In this document: positions 17,569 through 24,601 of the stretch, in pieces
How positions within the stretch are numbered: the stretch's first letter is position 1
How the letters are laid out: each line of letters opens with the position of its first letter
Assembly: GCF_900113735.1 (NCBI RefSeq)
Contig: NZ_FOQM01000018.1
Coordinates: forward strand, 1 to 64,000
DNA from: Bradyrhizobium sp. Gha
GTDB lineage: Bacteria > Pseudomonadota > Alphaproteobacteria > Rhizobiales > Xanthobacteraceae
Length of the DNA: 64,000 nt
Reading direction: 5' to 3'
Notes under the pieces: generated by a model
The model's input: the letters and a program-made list of their open reading frames with translations, nothing else
Told to the model about the DNA's origin: nothing
Databases searched by the model: none
Translations under genes and position numbers: made by a program

Positions 17569-17592
17569 GGCGGGCATGAGCCCGCCATTTTT
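17569..17592 (+). terminator. Rho-independent terminator of the retron unit
   Basis: GGCGGGC and GCCCGCC form a 7-bp stem around ATGA, followed by ATTTTT. It separates the retron genes from the convergent nucleotide operon. Confidence 0.85.
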
Positions 17593-17626
17593 GTATCTGT
17601 TTGATCACTGAGTCCAGCGTTGATGC

Positions 17627-18730
17627 TTACGAAGCGGTGCTTATGACAGAAAAATCGATAGCTTTGTTGAAGGTCGACTCCCCAAGCTTTTTTTCCCTTC
17701 GCAACATTTGCCGCATTGGCGCTGTCAAATAAACTATCCTCTTAAGATCGCCGTCTGTGCTATTCGCGTATTTATCCGAAATGTATTTGAGTATGTCGTC
17801 GTACTCGTTGCTCGCCCGCAATGCGAACAAATCAAAACGACCGCCGGCCTTGACTATCAAGCGATCGCGGTCGTTCCAAACTTTGAGATTCTTTATTGCT
17901 TTTGAAAGCTTCTTTATGTGCATTTCAAAAACATATGGCCCTTCCTTTTGCCTAACAATGTAGGCGGAGGTCATTCGCCGATTGTTGTGCCTATAATACT
18001 CATATTCCGCGAGGTAGAAGAGTTTGTGAAGGGCGAAATACGAAATCCCGTTTGGTTGGGTAGCAAGTTTCTCAGCTATCTGGGCAACCGTCGCAGATGT
18101 TGGAGCTATACCTAAGGCCACTCGTTGTCGAACAGTTCGCCGAAAAGTCTCCGCCAAGAACTGGTAATCGGCAAGTTGATTTAGGAAGCTGCGATGAACC
18201 ATCGCCCTCTGTCCCGGATGGTAGAGTGCAATGAGAGTTCTGCCGTACCAATTCCAAGTTTTCCGAAGCGCGGACGATAGCTCAATTTCGTGCGGTTCAA
18301 TCGACTTAATGGCATTAAGAGCCTGGGCGCCTAGCGTCACGACGATCCGAGGACTTACAAGATCCACCTGCCGCTTCAAGAACCGAGAGCAGTTATTTAC
18401 TTCCGATCTCGACGGGGTCGAGTTGTTGCCATTCTCATCCTTGGGGTTGCACAGTACTGCGTTCGTGATGAAGCAGTCATGGCGGCTGAGACCGACTTGC
18501 TCCAGTAACGTCTCAAAATTCTCGCCTGCCTTGTCACCGTGGAATGGTATAGCAGACGCATCTGCGCCAAGGCGGCCCGGAGCTTCACCTATTATGAGGA
18601 TTGGTGCAGCAATCGATCCACTTGCTGGGCCAATTACGCGGACGCTTTCGGCCATGCGAGGGCAAAGCGTGCAGGCCTTAGCCTTGCTGGCGAGCTCGGC
18701 AAATTCCCGTTCCTTTTCTGGATTAATCAT
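17627..18730 (-). CDS. Uracil-DNA glycosylase (family 4-like) fused to a DUF4065/Panacea-like domain
   Basis: A 367-aa two-domain protein. Residues 1-200 look like a 4Fe-4S uracil-DNA glycosylase: cysteines at 20, 23, 94 and 114, motif GEAPG at 48-52 and HPG at 171-173. Residues about 210-360 resemble DUF4065 (SocA/Panacea antitoxin domain): HKLFYLAEYEYY then a Y-x-V-R-Q-x-E-G-P segment. The glycosylase would excise uracil or a modified base; DUF4065 domains act in toxin-antitoxin or protein-degradation contexts. Its ATG overlaps the stop of the upstream gene by 4 bases (ATGA), so it is the last gene of a three-gene operon. The fusion is unusual in my knowledge. Confidence 0.8.
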   Translation of the reverse strand: MINPEKEREFAELASKAKACTLCPRMAESVRVIGPASGSIAAPILIIGEAPGRLGADASAIPFHGDKAGENFETLLEQVGLSRHDCFITNAVLCNPKDENGNNSTPSRSEVNNCSRFLKRQVDLVSPRIVVTLGAQALNAIKSIEPHEIELSSALRKTWNWYGRTLIALYHPGQRAMVHRSFLNQLADYQFLAETFRRTVRQRVALGIAPTSATVAQIAEKLATQPNGISYFALHKLFYLAEYEYYRHNNRRMTSAYIVRQKEGPYVFEMHIKKLSKAIKNLKVWNDRDRLIVKAGGRFDLFALRASNEYDDILKYISDKYANSTDGDLKRIVYLTAPMRQMLRREKKLGESTFNKAIDFSVISTAS

Positions 18731-19428
18731 TTCGCGATCAGAGTTCTAAGCTTTCCCGGCTCATCGCAATAGGCTCTAACCGAGTGACATACGATCCGTC
18801 CCGGCGTCTTATTTGATTCGCTTGAGATGAACTCAAGAAGCTGGCCAAGCCCAATATAGTTTCCCAGAGCTTTCTTCAAAAAATCGTGGTTTCTGTACAC
18901 CGCGACTAGGTCAATTACATTATCTCGTCCCCAAAGTATCTCCACATACTGAAGGCACGGGCTTCCGATCGGCTTGATTGTATCGAGAGTAGGGGCCGAA
19001 GTGTGTGCAACGAGCGCTGCTTCGGGCTTCATGCCCCAATTAGAAAGAGCATGAATCATATTTTCCAGTTGGTTTTTTTCGGAGCCAAAATTCGTGAGGC
19101 GTCCAAAGTAAGTTCCCCAAGGAGCGCGAAGATTTTTCCTTTTCCTGTTGAGTTCGAGGGTGGTGTTCCACCGCTCATAGAAATCCTCGCGAGTTTCGTT
19201 TTGCTTCTTGCCCGTAAACGGGAATAGCACCTTTACGACGACTGATAACCGATCGGTCGATCCGACGCCCTTAGGGTCGAATTTCTTCAACCAAGAGCGC
19301 TCGAACTCTGTCGGGCTCTCGATTTCTACAATCAGATTTCGAATGCGATGTTCGGGGGCCTTTAGGACTAGTTTTGAAGCTTTCTTCCAAGCGTCTACAA
19401 CATCCATTCCAGAAGCGAGCTCGGGCAT
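18727..19428 (-). CDS. Thymidylate-synthase-like protein
   Basis: A 233-aa protein whose C-terminal half resembles the thymidylate synthase / dCMP hydroxymethylase fold. GSPCLQYVEILW offers the nucleophile Cys158 in the P-C context, and IDLVAVYRNHDFLKKALGN resembles the LSLYQRSxDxFLGxPFN stretch, followed by LGQLLEFISSE and a terminal SVRAY like xDxHxY. Gln/Arg and folate contacts are poorly kept, so it may act on a modified pyrimidine nucleotide, bind without catalysis, or use another cofactor. The start overlaps the stop of the upstream MazG-like gene (TAATG), and its stop overlaps the glycosylase start. Confidence 0.55.
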   Translation of the reverse strand: MPELASGMDVVDAWKKASKLVLKAPEHRIRNLIVEIESPTEFERSWLKKFDPKGVGSTDRLSVVVKVLFPFTGKKQNETREDFYERWNTTLELNRKRKNLRAPWGTYFGRLTNFGSEKNQLENMIHALSNWGMKPEAALVAHTSAPTLDTIKPIGSPCLQYVEILWGRDNVIDLVAVYRNHDFLKKALGNYIGLGQLLEFISSESNKTPGRIVCHSVRAYCDEPGKLRTLIAK

Positions 19429-20285
19429 TATCCACCATCTATGGGACAGGCTACATACCTTATGGCGGGCTCGTTCAAGTCGAGTTCAACTGTGCCTCCT
19501 TGATTAGCCACCAGTTCTCGGTAGATGTGGCAGCCATGCCAGATGGCATGCTGCCATTGCTTGAACGTACAAGTTCTCACTTCAAACTTTCCGGCGAGGC
19601 TGCCAATCGTTTTGAGCAAACTGACCGGTATTGATCTGATCTCTCGGAAGAAGTCATTATCTTCTGCGACGCTGAAAACAATTGCCGAGATGGCTTCTTC
19701 TGTGATCGCGGCGCGGGCTCCGTCCTCGTTTTCATCGACCTTAGGGTCTGACTTCCTCTTTGTGTTGAGAAGGCGCCGCATAACAGGCGACCAACCAAGG
19801 AATGCCATAAACGAGAGATGGAAGATGTCGTGGAACCGGTAGTGATCTTCTTCGTCTGTATTATCGCTCAGGGGATCGCCCACTCGTTGTCCGTTTATGA
19901 TCATCTCTGATCGCTTGGTTTTCGGATCAAGTTGAAACTCGACAGTTAGAGAGCGTGGAAGACGTTCTTCTGGCTTAAATTCGCTATCGAAATGGGTGAT
20001 TTCACCTTCGTCGAAAAGGGAGCGAGATTTTGCTAAATTCTTGGCAGCGATTTCGCTGAGGCTAATTTTGTGAATCGAAGCGATGCTAGAGATATACCAA
20101 AGAAGGTCTCCTAGCTCTTCCTTCAGTTCATCTTGAAATTTTTGGAATGGAGGGTTGTCCCGAAGCCGCTTCTTGAAAAGAGAAAAAATCGAACCGACCT
20201 CTCCAGAAAGCCCGTAGAGCGAGATTGTCGATTTCTTTGCTTCATCTGTCTTCTGAGCTTCGCTCTGATAAGAATCAAAATCCAT
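19428..20285 (-). CDS. MazG-like nucleotide pyrophosphohydrolase with extra C-terminal domain
   Basis: A 285-aa protein. Residues about 5-90 form the all-alpha MazG fold: GLSGEVGSIFSLFKKR supplies the first acidic metal ligands and EELGDLLWYISSIAS (residues 56-70) the E-x-x-D motif. It would hydrolyse (d)NTPs to monophosphates and pyrophosphate. The C-terminal domain (about 145-260) has a His-rich segment HYRFHDIFHLSFMAFLGW of unknown role. GGAG lies 7 bases before the ATG at 20285. It is the first gene of the operon with the thymidylate-synthase-like and glycosylase genes; base composition is lower in GC than the flanking core genes. Confidence 0.75.
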   Translation of the reverse strand: MDFDSYQSEAQKTDEAKKSTISLYGLSGEVGSIFSLFKKRLRDNPPFQKFQDELKEELGDLLWYISSIASIHKISLSEIAAKNLAKSRSLFDEGEITHFDSEFKPEERLPRSLTVEFQLDPKTKRSEMIINGQRVGDPLSDNTDEEDHYRFHDIFHLSFMAFLGWSPVMRRLLNTKRKSDPKVDENEDGARAAITEEAISAIVFSVAEDNDFFREIRSIPVSLLKTIGSLAGKFEVRTCTFKQWQHAIWHGCHIYRELVANQGGTVELDLNEPAIRYVACPIDGG

Positions 20286-20556
20286 CTTCGACTCCAATGG
20301 GGAGAAGTATGAGTTGTGCTGTTGGGAGCTGCAACCCCAGAGGCGCTGAATGTCTCCAAAAATCGAGGGATATCGCCTTCGTTCTGCCCGGTATTGTGAG
20401 TTCTCTGCGCCGCAGCAATGTCCGCCGGTACTACGAAACTCCTGCGCCGATAGCCTAATTGGCGATTCAAGCCAATAAATGCGATCAAATCCTATCCGCA
20501 AAGACAGGGTGCCTGCTGAAAAACAGGAATTGTACTTTAGCCTGTCCGCTGCTGCT
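20286..20556. other. Promoter region of the nucleotide operon, right island edge
   Basis: No gene is supported. The spacer upstream of the MazG-like gene is AT-richer than the core and should contain its promoter. It ends where homology to the 78-aa gene fragment begins. Confidence 0.4.
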
Positions 20557-20693
20557 GCCTACTTCTTCTTTGCCCCTCACCCGCTCGATCCGTTCGATCT
20601 CCAGCGCCGGCCGCCCGCTCTTTTCCGCGACCTCGCGGTCCTGCTCCCTGATGAAGTTGCGCGGGTTCGTCGCCGTCGATGTCGCCGAGCAAC
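20557..20693 (-). pseudogene. Degraded duplicate of the 3' half of the 78-aa gene at 21419
   Basis: About 137 bases match 21418-21556 at roughly 90 percent by eye, covering codons for the C-terminal half (EQDRE...KSGRPALEIERIER). It has a 2-base deletion inside the GAAGTTGCGCG stretch plus other changes, so it cannot be read through. There is no start codon region. It lies at the right edge of the retron/nucleotide island and looks like a scar of an insertion or recombination event. Confidence 0.7.
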
Positions 20694-20804
20694 GGCGAGC
20701 CTAGGTCGGGCCGCTCTTCTTTGTGCCATCGTATCGGCAGCTTCAGCCGAAGACGTTTACCTGGCTTTCTCTCGGACTATACTTCCGACGCGAAAGGCGC
20801 ATTG

Positions 20805-21139
20805 ATGCCACCCCACCTCACCGTCTATTACAACACCCGCTGCCCCGTCTGCGACGCCGGCATCGACTGGCAGCGCAACAAGCTGTTGGCCAGCCCGATG
20901 CGCTGGCACAGTTTGGCGCATCGCTCGACGACATCAGGCGCCGCCTGCATGCAACCGACGAGGCCGGACGGCTCATCGTCGGCGCGGATGTGGCGATTGC
21001 GCTGTGGCGGCTGACGCCGAGCGAGGGGTGGCATGCGGCGCTATCAGGCAATCGCGTGGCGCTGCCGGTCACGCGATTTGTCTACGACCGTTTTGCCGAT
21101 CTGCTGTTTGCCTGGAACAAATGGTGCGGGCGCTGGTGA
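20805..21139 (+). pseudogene. DUF393 (DCC-family thiol-disulfide protein), internal deletion and frameshift
   Basis: The N-terminus (PHLTVYYNTRCPVCDAGIDWQRNKLL) has the DUF393 signature with the C-P-x-C pair. The C-terminal part (PDALAQFGASLDDIRRRLH..., then GADVAIALWRLTP and a terminal DRFADLLFAWNKWC) continues in another frame. Around 20885 the bases for roughly 15-20 residues are missing, causing the frame change. The gene is therefore broken, unless the assembly is wrong. Confidence 0.75.
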
Positions 21140-21194
21140 GGCGCTCGGCTGGAGCATCGTGGCTCTAGATTGAGTCGATAGGCCGGCCGCGGAC

Positions 21195-21372
21195 TCTGAC
21201 ACCTCTCCCCAGCGGGGAGAGGTCGATTTACTCCTGGCGATGCGTAGCATCGTCAGAGCAAATCGGGTGAGGGGGTGCTGCCGAACGTGAGACCGTAAAC
21301 CCTCACCCGGCGCGCGGGACGATGCTTCGCATCGCCCGGGACGCGCCGACCTCCCAAGGGAGAGGTGAACCT
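21195..21372. repeat. Large imperfect inverted repeat (CCTCTCCC / GGGAGAGG type)
   Basis: ACCTCTCCCCAGCGGGGAGAGGT is a local palindrome, and the distal half ends in CCCAAGGGAGAGGTGAAC. Between them, GCGATGCGTAGCATCG and GATGCTTCGCATCGC plus GGGTGAGGG and CCCTCACCC form nested pairs. It is the same repeat class as 3030-3165, here as a longer copy. Confidence 0.65.
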
Positions 21373-21418
21373 ACTTGCCGCACCAGTTCAGCGCATCTCG
21401 TCGAGCTCTTAGTCGTGC

Positions 21419-21655
21419 CTACTTCTTCTTCGCCCCGACCCGCTCGATCCGCTCGATCTCCAGCGCCGGCCGGCCGCTCTTTTGCGCGATCTCGCGGTCC
21501 TGCTCCCTGATGAAGTTGCGCGCGGGTTCGTCGCCGTCGAGGCCGCCGAGCAGCTCGCTGGGCACGCGGCGGTTGGAGCGTTGGGAGCCGTCTTCGTAGA
21601 CGACGTTGAAAAAGGCGAATTCGCCCTTCGGGTTGGTTCCGGGTTTTTTGGCCAT
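21419..21655 (-). CDS. Conserved small protein (78 aa)
   Basis: A highly charged 78-aa protein starting MAKKPGTNPKGEFAFFNVVYEDGSQRSNRR and ending in a KKK tail. It has no named domain I recognise. It looks like a genuine rhizobial core gene because the reading frame is clean and a partial duplicate of it exists at 20557-20693. A palindromic terminator-like sequence lies upstream at 21813, so it has its own transcript. Confidence 0.65.
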   Translation of the reverse strand: MAKKPGTNPKGEFAFFNVVYEDGSQRSNRRVPSELLGGLDGDEPARNFIREQDREIAQKSGRPALEIERIERVGAKKK

Positions 21656-21812
21656 GGCGGCTTGTCGTCGATCAGGGCGCCGCAGTCAAATGACTTCGCG
21701 CCGTCGAGATCGGCGACGCGGCTGACGTGCCGGTGGGCTGGTCGCGCAACCGTCTGATTGCGCTTGTTTTTGCGAGCGACGGGCCAACGTGCCGCGATCG
21801 ACCTTCGCCTCG

Positions 21813-21844
21813 ATAAACGGCGGGCCATGAAGCCCGCCGTTTAT
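21813..21844. terminator. Symmetric terminator-like palindrome
   Basis: ATAAACGGCGGGC (21813-21825) and GCCCGCCGTTTAT (21832-21844) are perfect 13-bp arms around CATGAA. T-runs are only three bases long on either side, so it may be a weak bidirectional terminator. Confidence 0.5.
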
Positions 21845-22432
21845 TCGGTCGTCAGCGTCGCCCGGGGCTGGCAGGGCAACAACCTGTGATAGAATTCTAT
21901 CGCTTGCGCCACGACATGGCAAGGCAAATCGTTCTGGCCATGATGTCGCAGCAAGCGCACCAGATGCGGCAGATGTCATGACAGGTTCCCGCAATCTCGA
22001 AAAGCAGATGTTTGAGATATCGAAATAGTTTGTTCATCTTGCCGCGCTCTGGAGACGCAGCGAGAAGGCGCGCGTAATGGCCGGGACTTGCGTTGCGGGG
22101 TCAGGACCATGCGCAGCGGGAGCTCGTGTCGTCGGGCATCATGGTGGATCGCACGACGCTCTTGCGGATGCGGCTCCGGGCGGGCGCCGGCGCCGGAGTC
22201 TGCGATGCCAGCATAGTACCCCTGTTTTGCCCGACGGGTCAAGCATGATTCGGAAAAAGCGCAGACGCTGGTCTGTCGCGCTCCTACTGTGCATGGGGTT
22301 GTTTTTCGATTTTCGTTTCGGCGTCGTTGATCGCTTGTATCAGATATGATCGGGTCTATGTCGCTTTGACGCGACTCCCGTTCCCGGGCATGATCGCCAG
22401 CCATTCACGCCCACGCATGAGGAATCTTCGGC
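21845..22432. other. Long intergenic region, no supported gene
   Basis: About 590 bases without a frame that resembles a protein family; open frames here are short and of shadow-like composition. The stretch CCCTGTTTTGCCCGACGGGTCA near 22222 belongs to a repeated rhizobial intergenic motif. The 3' part holds the promoter of the transglycosylase gene. Confidence 0.5.
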
Positions 22433-23239
22433 ATGTTGAGATCGCTTGTCGCCGCCGCCTTCGTCGTTTGTCTCGTCGGCGGGCCGGCCGAGGCCGCGCG
22501 TTGCGGCGGCGACTTCAACAGTTTTGTGGCGCGCATGGCTGCGGAGGCGCAGGCGGCCGGGGTCTCGGCGGGCGTGACCAGCGCGGCGTTCAGCGGCATC
22601 ACCCAGGATGGCGCCGTGCTCGCCTTCGACCGGCGCCAGCGCTACACCTTCAACAAGAGTTTCGAGCAGTACGTCTCGACCCGCGTCGGCGCCGGCCGCA
22701 TCAATGGCGGGCGCGCGCTGCTGCAGCGGCATGCCGCGCTGCTCTCGCGCATCGAGCAGCAGTTCGGCGTGCCCCGGCAGATCCTCGTTGCGATCTGGGG
22801 GCTGGAGAGCGATTTCGGCAAGGGCGACATGGGCAAGCTGCCGGTGATCCGCACGCTGACGACGCTCGCGCATGATTGCCGCCGCACCGAGCTGTTCCAG
22901 GGCGAGCTGCTCGCCGCGCTCAAGATCGTGCAGCGCGGCGACCTGCCGCTGCGCGATCTGATCGGCGCCTATGCCGGCGAGATCGGCCAGACCCAGTTCC
23001 TGCCGTCGTCCTACATCAAATACGGCGTCGATTTCGACGGCGACGGCCATGTCGATCTCCGCCACAGCGTCGCCGACGTGCTCGCCTCGACCGCGAACCT
23101 GCTGCACTCCAGCGGCTTCAAGATGGGCCAGCCCTATGGCGAAGGCTCCGCCAATTTCGAGGCGATGCGCGAGTGGAACAGGGCGGTGATCTACCGCAAG
23201 ACGATCGGGTATTTTGCCGACCGGCTGGTGGGGCAGTGA
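22433..23239 (+). CDS. Lytic murein transglycosylase (MltB/SLT_2 family)
   Basis: Protein of 268 aa with a signal peptide (about 1-21) and a single MltB-type catalytic domain. The catalytic Glu125 lies in IWGLESDFGKG, preceded by FGVPRQILVA and followed by GAYAGEIGQTQFLPSSYIKY and an Asp-rich loop (DFDGDGHVDL). It cleaves peptidoglycan between MurNAc and GlcNAc to give 1,6-anhydro ends in the periplasm. It lacks the C-terminal peptidoglycan-binding domain seen in longer relatives. Confidence 0.93.
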   Translation: MLRSLVAAAFVVCLVGGPAEAARCGGDFNSFVARMAAEAQAAGVSAGVTSAAFSGITQDGAVLAFDRRQRYTFNKSFEQYVSTRVGAGRINGGRALLQRHAALLSRIEQQFGVPRQILVAIWGLESDFGKGDMGKLPVIRTLTTLAHDCRRTELFQGELLAALKIVQRGDLPLRDLIGAYAGEIGQTQFLPSSYIKYGVDFDGDGHVDLRHSVADVLASTANLLHSSGFKMGQPYGEGSANFEAMREWNRAVIYRKTIGYFADRLVGQ

Positions 23240-23375
23240 ACAGACATCGTGATTGATGCGTCCCGTCGCACTGGGAACCGGGATTTACATTTCTTCAGTT
23301 TGGAACCGAACCATATCGTACCTTCTGTCCTTAACCCACCGTACTTGCGAGCATGCGAACATCTGGAGCAGCCCG

Positions 23376-23750
23376 ATGGGACAGGCACAACCATTTCAAG
23401 CGACCGCGTTGATCGTTGAGGACGACGCCATGCAGCGGGAGATGCTGTGTGTCCTCCTCGAAGAAAGCGGGTATCAGGTCATCCAGTGCGAAAGCGCCGA
23501 AGCCGCCGAGCTCGTGCTGGACAAGAACGCCGGCGCGCTCTGCCTGATGCTGACCGACGTGCAGCTCGCCGGCCGCATGAGCGGCGTCGAGCTGGCGCAC
23601 GTCGCCAAGGGGCGCAATCCGAAGCTCGATGTCGTCGTCACCTCGGGCCGTCCTCTGGTCCAGCCATTGCCCGACGGCGCCAAGTTCTGGGCCAAACCCT
23701 GGGCGCCGCTCGACGTGCTGCGGGAAGCCGAGATCGCCCAGCTGAACTGA
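23376..23750 (+). CDS. Single-domain response regulator receiver
   Basis: A 124-aa stand-alone receiver domain. The acidic pocket is EDD at 15-17, the phosphoacceptor Asp61 lies in LMLTDVQLAGRMSG, the switch residue is Thr/Ser at 89-90 in VVVTSGRP, and the conserved Lys is in FWAKPWAP at about 107. Without an output domain it should work by protein contact, as CheY/DivK-like proteins do. The ATG at 23376 has GGAG upstream; the open frame further upstream is non-coding. No histidine kinase is adjacent. Confidence 0.9.
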   Translation: MGQAQPFQATALIVEDDAMQREMLCVLLEESGYQVIQCESAEAAELVLDKNAGALCLMLTDVQLAGRMSGVELAHVAKGRNPKLDVVVTSGRPLVQPLPDGAKFWAKPWAPLDVLREAEIAQLN

Positions 23751-23818
23751 AGCGTGTTCGCGCCTCGCTGACCGTGTCGTGACTTCTCGTTGAGCGCCGT
23801 GAATGATAGGGACGAGGC

Positions 23819-24012
23819 ATGTCCTGGTCCTTCCTGCTCACCTCGCTGATCGTCCTCGCATCGCCCGGCACCGGCGTGCTCTACACCTTGGCTGCGCGTC
23901 CTCCGTGCGCGAGCGCGTCATTTCCCGTCCCGGCGTGATGGCCTGGCTGCGCCGCTCGTTTGCGGCCGGTTTCGCGCTGCTGGGTGCCAAGCTCGCCTTC
24001 GCCGAGCGGTAA
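23819..24012 (+). pseudogene. LysE/RhtB exporter remnant (middle deleted)
   Basis: The first 22 codons (SWSFLLTSLIVLASPGTGVLYTLA) are the start of a LysE-type exporter. The following bases change frame and read directly into the C-terminal end (GVMAWLRRSFAAGFALLGAKLAFAER, stop at 24012). The central four or so membrane segments, about 130 codons, are missing, so the gene is dead. An intact relative lies at 7156-7776. Confidence 0.75.
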
Positions 24013-24016
24013 CCAA

Positions 24017-24041
24017 TAAAAAAGCGGGCCTCGCGCCCGCC
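24017..24041 (-). terminator. Minus-strand terminator
   Basis: Read on the minus strand, GCGGGC and GCCCGC form a stem around GCGAG and are followed by six T residues. It lies downstream of the 23-aa lysine-rich gene. Confidence 0.65.
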
Positions 24042-24070
24042 ATCTTCAAATTCTCTCAGCCTGACCCGAC

Positions 24071-24098
24071 GCCCGGGCGGAGCGCGCTCCACCCGGGC
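24071..24098. repeat. Strong GC hairpin after the lysine-rich gene
   Basis: GCCCGGG (24071-24077) pairs with CCCGGGC (24092-24098), and inner GGAGC pairs with GCTCC. There is no T-run. It sits in the 3' RNA of the lysine-rich peptide gene and could act as a stabilising hairpin. Confidence 0.5.
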
Positions 24099-24112
24099 AA
24101 AGAATCGCTGCG

Positions 24113-24184
24113 CTACTTCTTCTTCGCGGCCTTCTTGGCCTTTTTCTTCGTCGCCTTCTTCGCCTTCTTCGCTTTCTTAGCCAT
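24113..24184 (-). CDS. Lysine/alanine-rich 23-aa peptide, histone-H1-like tail
   Basis: A very short gene, read as MAKKAKKAKKATKKK and ending AKKAAKKK. About two thirds of its residues are Lys and the rest mostly Ala, repeated as K-K-A triplets like the C-terminal tail of histone H1. An AGAGGAT ribosome site stands 4-6 bases before the ATG, and two 3' hairpins, one a good terminator, follow the stop. It would be a basic nucleic-acid-binding peptide; the function is unknown. Such tiny genes are often missed by annotation. Confidence 0.6.
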   Translation of the reverse strand: MAKKAKKAKKATKKKAKKAAKKK

Positions 24185-24601
24185 AGTATCCTCTCAAGGG
24201 TTCATGGTTAAACGCGACACGAGGAACGCTCGGCGGAGGGCCAGCCTCGCAACATCCTCGATGACAAACTCAGCAGATTCGCGCGGTGCTGCCCCGTGCT
24301 GTCACATCTGCGTCATCCGCTTATCCACAGCTCAGATGCATTTTCAGGTGATTTTAGCCCGCGAATCCGCATCGCGAGGCGCGGTGACTCGACCGCGCAC
24401 CGCGTGATCGGACGTGCCTAACGATCCGATAATCGAGACCGGCGTTCATGAATCCAAAACCAAAAGGCGCGCTTTCGACCATCGCAGTGAGGTTCCGTTA
24501 AGTGCAACCCGCGCATGATCCTCCGCAAGAACACGGGGACGGGTCATGGACGAACTTCTGCCGGAGACAGGGGGCGGGACGATCGGCGCGCCGCTTGCGC
24601 C
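24185..24601. other. Spacer between lysine-rich peptide and diguanylate cyclase
   Basis: About 420 bases without a supported gene. It holds a perfect DnaA-box-like 9-mer (reported separately), and should carry the divergent promoters of the two flanking genes. No RNA gene is recognised. Confidence 0.5.
24321..24329 (+). promoter_or_regulatory. Single perfect DnaA-box consensus
   Basis: TTATCCACA matches the strict DnaA-box consensus. It is alone; no second box was noticed nearby, so an origin is not indicated. It could titrate DnaA or regulate the diguanylate cyclase or peptide gene. Chance occurrence is possible. Confidence 0.35.

Noticed and set aside
23270..23310. EcfG-type stress promoter before the receiver gene (GGAAC...GTT)
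   Set aside because: GGAAC is present, but the spacing to GTT is 18-19 bases and the CGTT is not exact, so the match is too weak.
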